The notes under the pieces are model-generated. The model did no database searches and was not told where the DNA came from. It worked only from the letters and a program-made list of their open reading frames with translations. The translations under genes and the position numbers were made by a program. 64,000 bases of DNA. Origin: Ralstonia sp. 25mfcol4.1 (lineage in GTDB: Bacteria > Pseudomonadota > Gammaproteobacteria > Burkholderiales > Burkholderiaceae). Below are positions 1 to 8,187 of the stretch, in pieces; position 1 is the first letter of the stretch, and each line of letters begins with the position of its first letter. The stretch lies in assembly GCF_900104095.1 (NCBI RefSeq), contig NZ_FNJO01000012.1, forward strand, positions 21,208-85,207, given 5' to 3'.

Positions 1-1733
1 TCACGCAAGTATGGGAAGTGGCGCCGCTTTCGGTTGCGGGACTCCACGCCATTGCTTCGCTCTGCGCCGGTGAGGACGCCCGGGCAGCACTGAATCTCGC
101 CCTACTCCTGCTGCTGTACATCCAGGTCTGGAGCACCCTGTTCCACTTCCGCCTCGGCCAACTGGACAGACTGCTGCTGTTGCTGGCGCTCGGCAGCACG
201 CCGATGCTTGCCAGCCTTCTGAGCACGCTCCAAGCCGAGCTGTTCCTGGCAACGCTGATGGCGTGCGGTACGAGGTTGACGATGCAGATCCGCAAAAAGT
301 GGGCATCGGCCGACGCCCTGGCGCTGCTAGCGATTGCCGCGCTCTGTGCGGCCACGAAGCTCCCGGGGGCGGTAGCAGGCGTGCTGCTGATCGGCACAGC
401 GGTCGTACAGGCGGCCCGTACATCCGCCGGCAGCGCACCCCCCGCCGCGCTACGGTACCCCAGCTTTCTCGTGCTTGCCATTGGCATGTTCGCCGTCGCG
501 GCACTCGGGTCGTATGTGAACGCGTGGATAGTCACCGGCAACCCGGTTTTTCCGCTCTACAACGGCATCTTCAAATCGCCGTACTTCGAGGCAGTCAACT
601 TTTCCGACCAGCGCTGGAACCAAGGCTTCTCGCTGCAGAGCTACTGGAACGTCTTCTTCAAGACATCGGCGTTCAATGAGTCGAAGGACTTCGTGGCGGG
701 ATTCCAGTACCTCTTCTTGCCGGCGCTCGCTTTGCTGGCGCTCACGCGCGACGGTGCTTGCAAGGTGTTGATTGTCTTGATTCCGCTGTTCGGCTTCGGG
801 ATCATCATGTTCTACATGACCCAGTACTGGCGCTACGTGTTTCCGGTACTGCCGATGGCGACGGTTCTGATCGGCCTCTTGCTCGCCCAAGACCTGCCTC
901 GGAGCATTCTGACTATCCGGGCTGTGATACTGGCCTGCGTCGGGCTGAACTTTTACTTCCTCCCAGGCATTTCCTGGGTATTTGACCGCACCAGCCCGCA
1001 ACAGGCCTACACCGCCGCCCGCCGTGACGTCATTGCCAACCGGTACAACGCACCCAAGCAGCTCACGGCGTATCTCAATGACCGATACGCGGGGGCTACC
1101 GTCCTGTATCCGGCGTCGGCGCCGTTCGGGGCAACGCTACGTGGCAAGCCGGTGTACACGAACTGGTACGCACCCGTCCACGCGGCAGCCTTTGACGCGG
1201 CGCGCGATTCTGACGCGATCGTAGCCTTCCTGAAACAGGAGAGAATCGCCTTCGTTATCTGGAGCACGTTTGACAACTACCCTGCCGGAAGCGCGGGCTG
1301 GGCGTTGCGAGAATACCTTAGCCGCACGGCATACCCTGTGCTGCGGCTCGATAACTACACGCTATATCGTTTAACTGACACCGACCTGGCATATCGTAGA
1401 ATCTTTGATTTACTGGACCAGACCGGTGAGAAAGGCACAATCGTCGAGAGTGAGCAGCCGAAGCCCTTGGCCACGCTTGCGATTGACCGCGCCACATCGC
1501 TGCGCTATCGGGTGACATCGCGCTGCGACTCGCCAAAGGGACGCATGATCCTGACCCTGCGGTGGAACACCAGCGATGATGCGTACTATCGACTAGTTCC
1601 CTGCGACACGACTGAATCCGATTTCACCGAAGCACTGCCCGTTCCTGTTGGCGTGACGCATGCAGAACTTCAACTCGCGAGACAGGACACGGCCCAGGTC
1701 GTCGTTACGAACGTGAAGATTGACTCCCATTGA
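1..1733 (+). CDS. GT-C-type integral membrane protein of the polysaccharide locus, 5' end outside window
   Basis: The reading frame is open to the window edge (codons from position 3), so the GTG at 18 is probably internal. About 570 residues are visible. The first 330 or so are strongly hydrophobic with many predicted membrane spans, including a TGNPVFPLYN segment in a periplasmic-loop position that resembles polyprenyl-sugar-dependent GT-C proteins. The last 220 or so are soluble-looking and probably periplasmic. The inferred role is transfer of a sugar from a lipid carrier to the surface glycan, which suits the GT2 and GtrA genes directly downstream. The stop overlaps the region of the next start, so the genes are probably cotranscribed. 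I cannot place it in a named CAZy family; a plain membrane protein of unknown function is the alternative. Confidence 0.7.
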   Translation, partial: TQVWEVAPLSVAGLHAIASLCAGEDARAALNLALLLLLYIQVWSTLFHFRLGQLDRLLLLLALGSTPMLASLLSTLQAELFLATLMACGTRLTMQIRKKWASADALALLAIAALCAATKLPGAVAGVLLIGTAVVQAARTSAGSAPPAALRYPSFLVLAIGMFAVAALGSYVNAWIVTGNPVFPLYNGIFKSPYFEAVNFSDQRWNQGFSLQSYWNVFFKTSAFNESKDFVAGFQYLFLPALALLALTRDGACKVLIVLIPLFGFGIIMFYMTQYWRYVFPVLPMATVLIGLLLAQDLPRSILTIRAVILACVGLNFYFLPGISWVFDRTSPQQAYTAARRDVIANRYNAPKQLTAYLNDRYAGATVLYPASAPFGATLRGKPVYTNWYAPVHAAAFDAARDSDAIVAFLKQERIAFVIWSTFDNYPAGSAGWALREYLSRTAYPVLRLDNYTLYRLTDTDLAYRRIFDLLDQTGEKGTIVESEQPKPLATLAIDRATSLRYRVTSRCDSPKGRMILTLRWNTSDDAYYRLVPCDTTESDFTEALPVPVGVTHAELQLARQDTAQVVVTNVKIDSH

Positions 1734-1744
1734 AGACGCGAACG

Positions 1745-2740
1745 ATGCAAAACCAACCCGCCATTGCCGTCGTGATTCCAAGCTACAGGGTCAGGACGCA
1801 CATTCTCGGCCTGCTTGCGCGCATCGGGCCGGAGTGTTCCAGAATCTATGTGGTGGACGACTGCTGCCCAGATGGCAGCGGTGACTACGTGACAGCTAGC
1901 AATCAGGACCCGCGCGTCGTTGTCCTTAAGAACGAGGTCAACCTTGGTGTTGGCGGTGCGGTTATGCGCGGCTATCAGCAGGCCATTGCGGACGGCATGG
2001 ACATTATGGTCAAGCTCGATGGCGACGGACAAATGGACCCGGCGCTGATACCCGATTTCGTGTCGCCAATCATGAGCGGCGAAGCCGACTACACCAAGGG
2101 AAACCGGTTCTTCGACCTCGAGGAAATCGCCGCGATGCCCAAGGTACGGTTGTTCGGCAACGCCATCCTGTCGTTCATGACCAAAGTGTCGTCCGGCTAC
2201 TGGGACTTGTTCGATCCGACCAATGGCTACACCGCAATTCATCGCGATGTAGCGCAACGGCTTCCCTTCGCGAAGATTAGCCGCCGGTACTTCTTCGAGA
2301 CCGATATGCTGTTTCGCCTGAATACCTTGCGCGCCGTCGTGGTTGATGTGCCCATGGACGCCAAATATGGCGACGAGGTGAGTGGCCTGCACATTCGGAA
2401 AATCGTGGGCGAGTTTCTGTTCAAGCACGCCCGGAATTTCGTCAAGCGGATCTTCTACAACTACTATCTCCGCGACATGTCGCTGGCATCCATCGAGTTG
2501 CCGCTGGGGATCGCGATGATGCTGTCAGGCATGCTGTACGGCGGCATTCACTGGGTCGGGTCGATACAGCGCGGCACGGCCACGCCGGCAGGCACCGTCA
2601 TGCTGGCAGCCGTGCTCCTGCTGATCGGGCTGCAATTCACACTGGCTTTCATCGCCTACGACATCGCGTCGGTCCCGCATCGAGCCATCCAGAAGCGCGC
2701 CAGGCGCAAGCCGTCAGTTCGCGGTACGGTCGATGATTAA
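1745..2740 (+). CDS. Family 2 glycosyltransferase, polyprenyl-phosphate type (GtrB-like)
   Basis: This 331-residue protein has an N-terminal GT-A domain with VVDD near residues 36-39 and DGDGQMD near 92-98, the nucleotide and metal-binding acidic motifs of dolichol/polyprenyl-phosphate sugar transferases. Two hydrophobic segments near the C-terminus should anchor it in the inner membrane. Family knowledge: it would move a hexose from a nucleotide sugar to undecaprenyl phosphate on the cytoplasmic face. I chose the ATG at 1745, which has GAAG about 10 bases upstream, over a TTG at 1730 that overlaps the previous stop. The next gene, GtrA, overlaps its 3' end by 8 bases, and the pair matches GtrB plus GtrA. 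The sugar specificity cannot be read from the sequence. Confidence 0.88.
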   Translation: MQNQPAIAVVIPSYRVRTHILGLLARIGPECSRIYVVDDCCPDGSGDYVTASNQDPRVVVLKNEVNLGVGGAVMRGYQQAIADGMDIMVKLDGDGQMDPALIPDFVSPIMSGEADYTKGNRFFDLEEIAAMPKVRLFGNAILSFMTKVSSGYWDLFDPTNGYTAIHRDVAQRLPFAKISRRYFFETDMLFRLNTLRAVVVDVPMDAKYGDEVSGLHIRKIVGEFLFKHARNFVKRIFYNYYLRDMSLASIELPLGIAMMLSGMLYGGIHWVGSIQRGTATPAGTVMLAAVLLLIGLQFTLAFIAYDIASVPHRAIQKRARRKPSVRGTVDD

Positions 2741-3095
2741 GCGCCAGTTCATCTTCTTCGTGTTGGGTGGCATCCTGTCGATGCTCGTGGATATCGCATC
2801 GATGCAGGCGCTGATGCACATGCGCGTGGGCTATGGCATCGCTGCGTCCGTGGGCTTTGTCGTGGGGCTCGTCGTCAACTACGTCTGCCACGCGCGTGTT
2901 ACCTTCAAGGCGCGACATACAGCTTCCATGCCCTTCAGATACGGCACTGTGGTCTTGTTGAACTACCTAATCACGATGAGCCTGATCGTGGTGGCCAAGC
3001 ACCAATTTGACAGCGCTCTGGTCGGAAAGATCATCTCGCTGCCCATCGTCGCGCTCAATGGATTCGTGCTTAGCAGACTATGGGTATTCCGATGA
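2733..3095 (+). CDS. GtrA family membrane protein (putative lipid-linked sugar flippase)
   Basis: A 120-residue protein that is almost entirely hydrophobic, with four predicted membrane helices, the usual size and topology of GtrA. An N-terminal helix carries FFVLGGILSMLVD and a later one VGFVVGLVVNYVCHARVTF, close to the family pattern of a small residue-rich helix followed by NY and an aromatic. Family knowledge: GtrA-type proteins are thought to flip undecaprenyl-phosphate-sugar to the periplasm for O-antigen or teichoic-acid decoration. It overlaps the upstream GT2 by 8 bases and the downstream GNAT start by 4 (ATGA), indicating translational coupling. Confidence 0.88.
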   Translation: MIKRQFIFFVLGGILSMLVDIASMQALMHMRVGYGIAASVGFVVGLVVNYVCHARVTFKARHTASMPFRYGTVVLLNYLITMSLIVVAKHQFDSALVGKIISLPIVALNGFVLSRLWVFR

Positions 3096-3949
3096 CAACT
3101 TATGCACAGGCAGGTGTCGAGGCGGACAAGCTGCTGCGGTACAGGGCCCTATTCCTGAAGTGCTTTCCAACGGCAGACAAGTTCCGGCATCCCGCATTCC
3201 TTCGTTGGCTGTATGCCGGCAATCCGGACGGTCAGGTCGTCGGATTTGATGCATTTGACGGCGACCTCCTGATCGCGCACTACGCGTGTGTTCCAGCAAT
3301 GGTTCGCATCGGCGGATCGCAAGCGCGCGCGCTGCTCTCACTGAACACGGCGACACACCCTGAATACCAGGGCAAGGGGTTGTTCACGCAGCTTGCGAAC
3401 ATGACCTATCGCCACGCGGCCGAGTTGGGTTTCGATTGTGTGTATGGCGTGGCAAATGCCAACAGCACACCAGGGTTTGTGAGGAAGCTGGGCTTCCAGT
3501 TGGTGCAGCCGCTAGACGCTCGACTCGGCATCGGCGGCTTGGGCATCGATTTTGACGCCGTCGCCCGCAACGCAGAGTTCGAGCGAACCTGGACGCGGGA
3601 AGCAATCGGATGGCGGCAGGCCAATCCCGTCAACGCGATCCAATGTCAGCGCCACGGGCAAAAACTCAGTTTGACCGCGCAGGCGTCGGGTCGGATTCTG
3701 TCTGCGTATGCGGAGCTTCCCGTCTCTGCGGCTCTGCAGAGCGCCGCCACCGGTGGACGCGGAGCGCCGTTCCGCCTCTACCTAGGACTCACACCCGACG
3801 GCGCCTGCGAATTCCACACCTACGCCCAGATTCCGGCGCGCCTGCGTCCGTCGCCGCTGAACCTAATCTACCGGTCGCTGCAGGGTGAAAGCCGGCAGCT
3901 GACGCGTGGCCACGTTCAGTTCTCGTTCCTGGACTTCGATGCCTACTGA
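3092..3949 (+). CDS. GNAT family N-acyltransferase of the polysaccharide locus
   Basis: A 285-residue protein whose first 150 or so residues form a GNAT fold. HPEYQGKGLFTQL near residues 89-101 is the acetyl-CoA pyrophosphate-binding motif A, followed by the NxxSxPGFxRKLGF-like end of the fold. The remaining 130 residues are unassigned. I chose the ATG at 3092 because it overlaps the GtrA stop in an ATGA; an in-frame ATG at 3080 is possible. The inferred role is acylation of an amino sugar or other amine in the glycan, which fits the deacetylase encoded immediately downstream. Neither substrate nor acyl donor is proven, and a lipid or amino-acid substrate remains possible. Confidence 0.75.
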   Translation: MTTYAQAGVEADKLLRYRALFLKCFPTADKFRHPAFLRWLYAGNPDGQVVGFDAFDGDLLIAHYACVPAMVRIGGSQARALLSLNTATHPEYQGKGLFTQLANMTYRHAAELGFDCVYGVANANSTPGFVRKLGFQLVQPLDARLGIGGLGIDFDAVARNAEFERTWTREAIGWRQANPVNAIQCQRHGQKLSLTAQASGRILSAYAELPVSAALQSAATGGRGAPFRLYLGLTPDGACEFHTYAQIPARLRPSPLNLIYRSLQGESRQLTRGHVQFSFLDFDAY

Positions 3950-4763
3950 AGCGTCCGGGGCGCGCCCCGTCTCTGCGTTCCTTTTCGCGCACCAGGACGA
4001 TGAATTCGGTGCCTATGAGCTGATTCTTGCCGCCGTCAGGCGGGGACATCACGTGGTCTGCGCCTATTTCACCACCGGTGTCTCTCAGGGCGGGGATTCC
4101 TCACAGCGCGACAAGGAATCCCTGGGAGTGCTGAAACAACTTGGCGTGCTGCCGGCCGATGTCAGGTTCCCGGGTACCGAGCTTAATATCAGCGACGGCC
4201 AACTGCTGTCCTCGCTAGGGCCTGCGGGCACCTGGACCCGCCGGTGGCTCGACGCACTCGCCAACGTGCAGTGTGTCTACCTGCCTGCATGGGAAGGCGG
4301 TCATCCCGATCACGACAGCCTGCATGCCAGCGCGCTCATGGCATGCGCCGACGCGGCACTGCTGGACGTCGTCCGGCAGTTTCCACTTTACAACGCATAT
4401 CGTTGCCCCGCGCCTTTTTTCAAAGTGCTTTCGCCCCTGCGCGAGAACGGGCCGGCCGATGCGCAGCGCATACCATGGGGGCATCGTATTCGGTTCCTGC
4501 GATATGCGCTGAGCTATCCGTCGCAGCGAAAGAGCTGGATCGGCTTGTTCCCCTTCATGTTGCTGCATCTCGTGTTCAAGGGGACGCAGGCGGTGCAGCG
4601 CGCCAGCCTGACGAGGATTGCCGAACGGCCTCATGCCGGCCCGCTCTATTACGAATCCCGGCGTTTCGCGACCTGGCCCGAAGTCACCTCGCACATCCAA
4701 GCATGGCTGGCCCGCCGCGCGTCGGCCATCAATGCCCCCAAGCCTCCCAATCCGGCCCTTTGA
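3939..4763 (+). CDS. PIG-L family deacetylase (LmbE-like)
   Basis: A 274-residue protein with the two zinc-site motifs of the PIG-L/LmbE family: AHQDDE at residues 17-22 (the family usually reads AHPDDE) and GGHPDHD near 120-126, on an alternating beta-alpha fold. Members remove acetyl groups from N-acetylglucosamine-type sugars. Within this locus it could deacetylate a lipid-linked or nucleotide-linked N-acetylhexosamine, giving the neighbouring GNAT protein an amine to re-acylate. The ATG at 3939 overlaps the GNAT stop by 11 bases; an upstream ATG at 3906 would extend deep into the GNAT gene and is unlikely. The flippase gene starts 14 bases after its stop. Confidence 0.85.
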   Translation: MPTEASGARPVSAFLFAHQDDEFGAYELILAAVRRGHHVVCAYFTTGVSQGGDSSQRDKESLGVLKQLGVLPADVRFPGTELNISDGQLLSSLGPAGTWTRRWLDALANVQCVYLPAWEGGHPDHDSLHASALMACADAALLDVVRQFPLYNAYRCPAPFFKVLSPLRENGPADAQRIPWGHRIRFLRYALSYPSQRKSWIGLFPFMLLHLVFKGTQAVQRASLTRIAERPHAGPLYYESRRFATWPEVTSHIQAWLARRASAINAPKPPNPAL

Positions 4764-4777
4764 TCACGGCCCATACG

Positions 4778-6034
4778 ATGACCACTACGATCAAGAAGAC
4801 CTTCTTCTATCTGATCCTGATCCAGGGCGGCAACTATCTGTTTCCGCTCCTGTTGCTGCCCTACTTGGGCAAGGTCCTGGGTGTGAAGGAGTTCGGCGTG
4901 CTCGCCTACTGCCAAGCGATCATGCAATACCTAATGCTACTCACGGACTATGGCTACAACCTGACGGCCACTCGGCTGGTATCGCTGCACCGGAACGAGC
5001 CTGACGCGCTAAATCGCGTCTATTCAAGCACCACATCGGGACGAGTTGCGCTGATGCTGGGAGCGCTGCTATTGCTGCTGGGCGGCATCGCCTTCGTGCC
5101 CGACATCCGGCAGCACTGGGCGGTATTCGCTGCAGCTAGCGTAGGGCTCATCGCAAATGCCTTGACGCCACTATGGCTGTTCCAGGGCCTCGAACGCATG
5201 AAGGCTCTGGTACTGCCCACCTTCGCATCGAAAGCTATCAGCCTGATTTGCGTGGTGTCGCTGGTAAAGGGCGATGGCGATGCAGCCTTGGCCGCACTCG
5301 GCATCAGCATTGGCAATGCGGCGCTGGCCGTGGCGGCGCTTGCCATCATTTCCAACGGAAAGCTGGTGGCCTTCACCACCGTCCGGCTGCGGGAAATCCG
5401 TGTAACGCTGGTCGATGGGTTTCCGGTGTTCCTCTCCGTCGTACTCATTAGCTTCTACGTCAACTTCAATTCGATCCTGCTGAACTACTTCTACGGACCC
5501 GTGGTCGTTGGGCAGTTCGCCATGGCCGACAAGATCCGATTAGCGGCACAAGCGGTGTTCGTCGTCATCGGGCAGGCGTTCTACCCGCGCATCAGCCAGT
5601 ACAACGCCAACGACCCCGCGGCCGCGCACAGGCTGGTCCGCACGGCGGCAGTGGCCATCATGGGCTCGTCAGTCGTCATGCTGGCCGTCATCATGCTGGC
5701 CGCCGACTGGGCCGTGACGTTCTGGCTTGGCGAGCAGTTCCGCCCGTCGATCGGCCTGCTGAAGCTCGAGGCGATCATGCTGCCGGTCATCGGCTTGGCG
5801 CTGGTCTACGGCAACCTGGGATTGATGGCGATGGGCAAGACGCATGCCCTGCGCAATGTCTATGTCGTCGCGACAGTCCTGCACATGATCTACGTCGTGC
5901 CCCTGACGCTGGGGTGGGCTGCGGAAGGGACGATCGTCTCGGTCATACTGACGGAGCTGATCGGCGCCGCTGCATTCGCGTGGATATATGTCCGGGAACG
6001 CCGGCGCCTGGACACACAGGCGCCGCCCGCCTAG
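4778..6034 (+). CDS. wzx: Wzx-type polysaccharide flippase (MOP superfamily)
   Basis: A 418-residue protein starting at the ATG at 4778; an open frame reaches further upstream but overlaps the deacetylase gene out of frame. About twelve hydrophobic helices run through it. The N-terminal FYLILIQGGNYLFPLLLLPY segment and the following LGVKEFGVLAYCQA are typical of O-antigen and exopolysaccharide Wzx translocases. It should move the undecaprenyl-diphosphate-linked repeat unit to the periplasm for the Wzy polymerase encoded on the other strand (10495-11793). It is the last gene of the plus-strand set, and a perfect 8-bp inverted repeat lies just before its stop. Confidence 0.9.
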   Translation: MTTTIKKTFFYLILIQGGNYLFPLLLLPYLGKVLGVKEFGVLAYCQAIMQYLMLLTDYGYNLTATRLVSLHRNEPDALNRVYSSTTSGRVALMLGALLLLLGGIAFVPDIRQHWAVFAAASVGLIANALTPLWLFQGLERMKALVLPTFASKAISLICVVSLVKGDGDAALAALGISIGNAALAVAALAIISNGKLVAFTTVRLREIRVTLVDGFPVFLSVVLISFYVNFNSILLNYFYGPVVVGQFAMADKIRLAAQAVFVVIGQAFYPRISQYNANDPAAAHRLVRTAAVAIMGSSVVMLAVIMLAADWAVTFWLGEQFRPSIGLLKLEAIMLPVIGLALVYGNLGLMAMGKTHALRNVYVVATVLHMIYVVPLTLGWAAEGTIVSVILTELIGAAAFAWIYVRERRRLDTQAPPA

Positions 6035-6086
6035 ACGGCGGCGCACGACGACCGCCAGGCCACCCGCATTGCGCGGCAGCCTGGCG
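6003..6086. terminator. Two hairpins between convergent wzx and rfbC
   Basis: GGCGCCTG at 6003-6010 and CAGGCGCC at 6017-6024 form a perfect 8-bp stem with a 6-base loop at the end of the wzx frame. CGCCAGGC at 6053-6060 and GCCTGGCG at 6079-6086 form a second perfect 8-bp stem in the gap before rfbC. There is no run of T on either strand, so intrinsic termination is not assured. The position between convergent operons suggests a shared stop or an mRNA 3'-end stabiliser. Confidence 0.45.
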
Positions 6087-6094
6087 CATCGACA

Positions 6095-6646
6095 TCAGTC
6101 GAACTTGTCCGCATCGGCAAACCGCTTGCCGGCGGCATCCTTGGCGGCCAGGGTCGGCTCGCCGTCGATGGGCCATTGCACGCCCACCGTCGTATCGTTC
6201 CAGAGAAGGCTGCGCTCGTGCTCGGGATACCAGTAGTCGGTGGTCTTGTAGAGCACCTCCACTGCGTCGCTGGTAGCCACGAATCCGTGCGCAAAGCCAG
6301 GCGGCACCCACAACTGCCGCTTGTTCTGCTCGGACAGGGTCACGCCAACCCATTTGCCAATATTGGGCGAGCTGCGCCGCAGGTCCACGGCCACATCGAA
6401 TATCTCCCCGCGCACCACACGCACCAACTTGCCTTGCGGCTGGCAGATCTGATAATGCAGGCCGCGCAGCACGCCCTTGGCGGAGCGGCTGTGGTTGTCC
6501 TGGACAAAGGCCGTGTCCAGCCCGGTCAGCTGCTGGAAATCACGCTGGTTGAAGCTTTCGAAGAAGAATCCACGATCATCGCCAAAGACCTTCGGCTCGA
6601 TGACGAGGACTTCGGGCAACGCTGTCGGAGTCGCGACAAATGGCAT
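6095..6646 (-). CDS. rfbC: dTDP-4-dehydrorhamnose 3,5-epimerase
   Basis: A 183-residue protein, the normal length for RmlC/RfbC. It carries the family segments FGDDRGFFFESFN near the start, the SAKGVLRGLHYQ stretch with the catalytic His, and FAHGFVATSD. It epimerises C3 and C5 of dTDP-4-keto-6-deoxyglucose in dTDP-L-rhamnose synthesis. It is the last gene of the long minus-strand set, 12 bases after the rfbA stop. The other two steps, rfbB and rfbD, lie 12 kb away at the head of the same set. All four rhamnose genes are therefore present but split between the two ends of the operon. Confidence 0.97.
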   Translation of the reverse strand: MPFVATPTALPEVLVIEPKVFGDDRGFFFESFNQRDFQQLTGLDTAFVQDNHSRSAKGVLRGLHYQICQPQGKLVRVVRGEIFDVAVDLRRSSPNIGKWVGVTLSEQNKRQLWVPPGFAHGFVATSDAVEVLYKTTDYWYPEHERSLLWNDTTVGVQWPIDGEPTLAAKDAAGKRFADADKFD

Positions 6647-6658
6647 GGCAACGTTCCT

Positions 6659-7531
6659 TTATTTCAGAAGACCGAGCAGGTACTTGCCGTACCCGTTCTT
6701 GGCCAGTGGCGTGGCAAGCTCCTGCACTTTGGCGGCATCGATCCAGCCCTGCCCGAAAGCGATCTCCTCGGGGCACGCCACCATCAGGCCCTGGCGCTTC
6801 TGCAGCGTGGCGATGAATCCGGTGGCTTCAAGCAGGCTGTCGTGCGTGCCGGTATCCAGCCAAGCATAGCCACGGCCCATGATCTCGACGTTCAGCGAAC
6901 CCTGTTTCAGGTAGTGCCGGTTGACGTCGGTGATCTCCAGTTCGCCGCGCGCCGAAGGTTTGATGCCAGCAGCAATGTCGCACACCTGACTATCGTAGAA
7001 ATACAGGCCCGTCACGGCGTACGCGCTCTTGGGCTTCTGCGGCTTTTCCTCGATGCTGATGGCGTTCTGGCTGGCATCGAACTCGACCACGCCGTACCGC
7101 TCCGGATCCGTCACGTGATACGCGAACACGCTGGCCCCCTGCTCGCGCGAGTCTGCATTCTTGAGCAGGCGCGGCAGATCATGGCCGTAGTAGATGTTGT
7201 CGCCGAGAATCAGCGCGCTGGAACCGCCGTTCAGAAAATCGCGCCCGATGATGAACGCCTGCGCCAGGCCATCCGGGGACGGCTGCACGGCGTAGCTGAT
7301 CTGCATGCCCCACTGGCTGCCGTCGCCCAGCAACTCGCGGAAGCGGGGCGTGTCGGCAGGGGTGGAGATGATTAGCACTTCGCGAATGCCGGCCAACATC
7401 AGCGTGCTGAGCGGGTAGTAAATCATCGGCTTGTCGTAGACTGGCATCAGCTGCTTCGAAACCGCCTGCGTGACCGGATAAAGCCTGGTGCCGGAGCCAC
7501 CAGCGAGAATAATGCCCTTGCGTGTCGTCAT
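6659..7531 (-). CDS. rfbA: Glucose-1-phosphate thymidylyltransferase
   Basis: A 290-residue protein opening with KGIILAGGSGTRLYP, the nucleotidyltransferase signature, followed by KQLMPVYDKPMIYYPLS. Both are diagnostic of RmlA/RfbA, and the length is typical. It condenses glucose-1-phosphate with dTTP, the first step to dTDP-L-rhamnose. I chose the ATG at 7531 because AAGGA sits 7 bases upstream; an in-frame start at 7582 would add 17 unrelated residues. The next gene, rfbC, begins 12 bases after the stop. An 83-bp gap separates it from gmhB upstream. Confidence 0.97.
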   Translation of the reverse strand: MTTRKGIILAGGSGTRLYPVTQAVSKQLMPVYDKPMIYYPLSTLMLAGIREVLIISTPADTPRFRELLGDGSQWGMQISYAVQPSPDGLAQAFIIGRDFLNGGSSALILGDNIYYGHDLPRLLKNADSREQGASVFAYHVTDPERYGVVEFDASQNAISIEEKPQKPKSAYAVTGLYFYDSQVCDIAAGIKPSARGELEITDVNRHYLKQGSLNVEIMGRGYAWLDTGTHDSLLEATGFIATLQKRQGLMVACPEEIAFGQGWIDAAKVQELATPLAKNGYGKYLLGLLK

Positions 7532-7614
7532 GGTCTTTTCCTTCTCGGCCGGTGCATGGATTTGCCCCGGCCCTGTGCGCATGTACTGTGCGCACTGCGC
7601 ACCCTGAAGCCTGC

Positions 7615-8187
7615 TTATGTGGCGCTGGCCTCCGGCGCCAGATAGCGGATCGCATCGCGCAACGAGGTGATCACCGCCGTTGCCTGGCCCTGCGATTCCT
7701 CATACTGCTTGCCCACCGGTGGCGTAAAGAGCAGGTTAGAAGCCACACCCGCCGCCAGACCCGCCTCGATATCGCTGATCTTGTCGCCGACGAGTACGGA
7801 GCGGGTCAGGTCCACCTCGAACTCGCAAGTGGCCTGCAGAAACATGCCCGGCCCGGGCTTGCGGCATTCCGACTCGCGCTTGTAATCGCCAATGCCGTGC
7901 TCGGGGTGATACGGACTGAAGTAGACGGCGTCGATTTCCGCACCGGCGGCCTTGAACTCCGCGCGCATCCATTCCGTCAGCGCGTGAAAGTCGTCCTCGG
8001 TGTAGTAGCCTCGCGCGATGCCGGCCTGGTTGGTTACCACGAAGATCCAGTAGCCTTGTGCCTTGGCGGCGCGGCACAGATCGAAGATTCCATCCAGGAA
8101 TTCGAAGTCGGTCGGGCGATGGACATAGCCGTGGTCTACATTCACCACGCCATCGCGATCGAGAAACAGTGCTGGCCGTGGCGTCAT
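7615..8187 (-). CDS. gmhB: D-glycero-D-manno-heptose-1,7-bisphosphate 7-phosphatase
   Basis: A 190-residue HAD-family phosphatase. FLDRDGVVN near residues 8-16 holds the nucleophile Asp and the general acid, VVTNQAGIARG gives HAD motif II, and VLVGDKISDIEAG gives the C-terminal acidic motif. Cysteine-containing zinc-loop residues lie around SECRKPGPGMF. It removes the C7 phosphate from heptose 1,7-bisphosphate. Its ATG overlaps the hddC stop in an ATGA, so translation is coupled. Context with hddA and hddC points to the GDP-alpha-heptose branch rather than the ADP-heptose branch of the LPS core. Confidence 0.92.
   Translation of the reverse strand: MTPRPALFLDRDGVVNVDHGYVHRPTDFEFLDGIFDLCRAAKAQGYWIFVVTNQAGIARGYYTEDDFHALTEWMRAEFKAAGAEIDAVYFSPYHPEHGIGDYKRESECRKPGPGMFLQATCEFEVDLTRSVLVGDKISDIEAGLAAGVASNLLFTPPVGKQYEESQGQATAVITSLRDAIRYLAPEASAT

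Noticed and set aside
18..1733. Treating the GTG at 18 as a true gene start
   Set aside because: The frame is open through the window edge with sensible hydrophobic coding sequence, so the start is almost certainly upstream.
7538..7614. A separate small gene between rfbA and gmhB
   Set aside because: The gap is short and no open frame with a ribosome-binding site and sensible composition is present.
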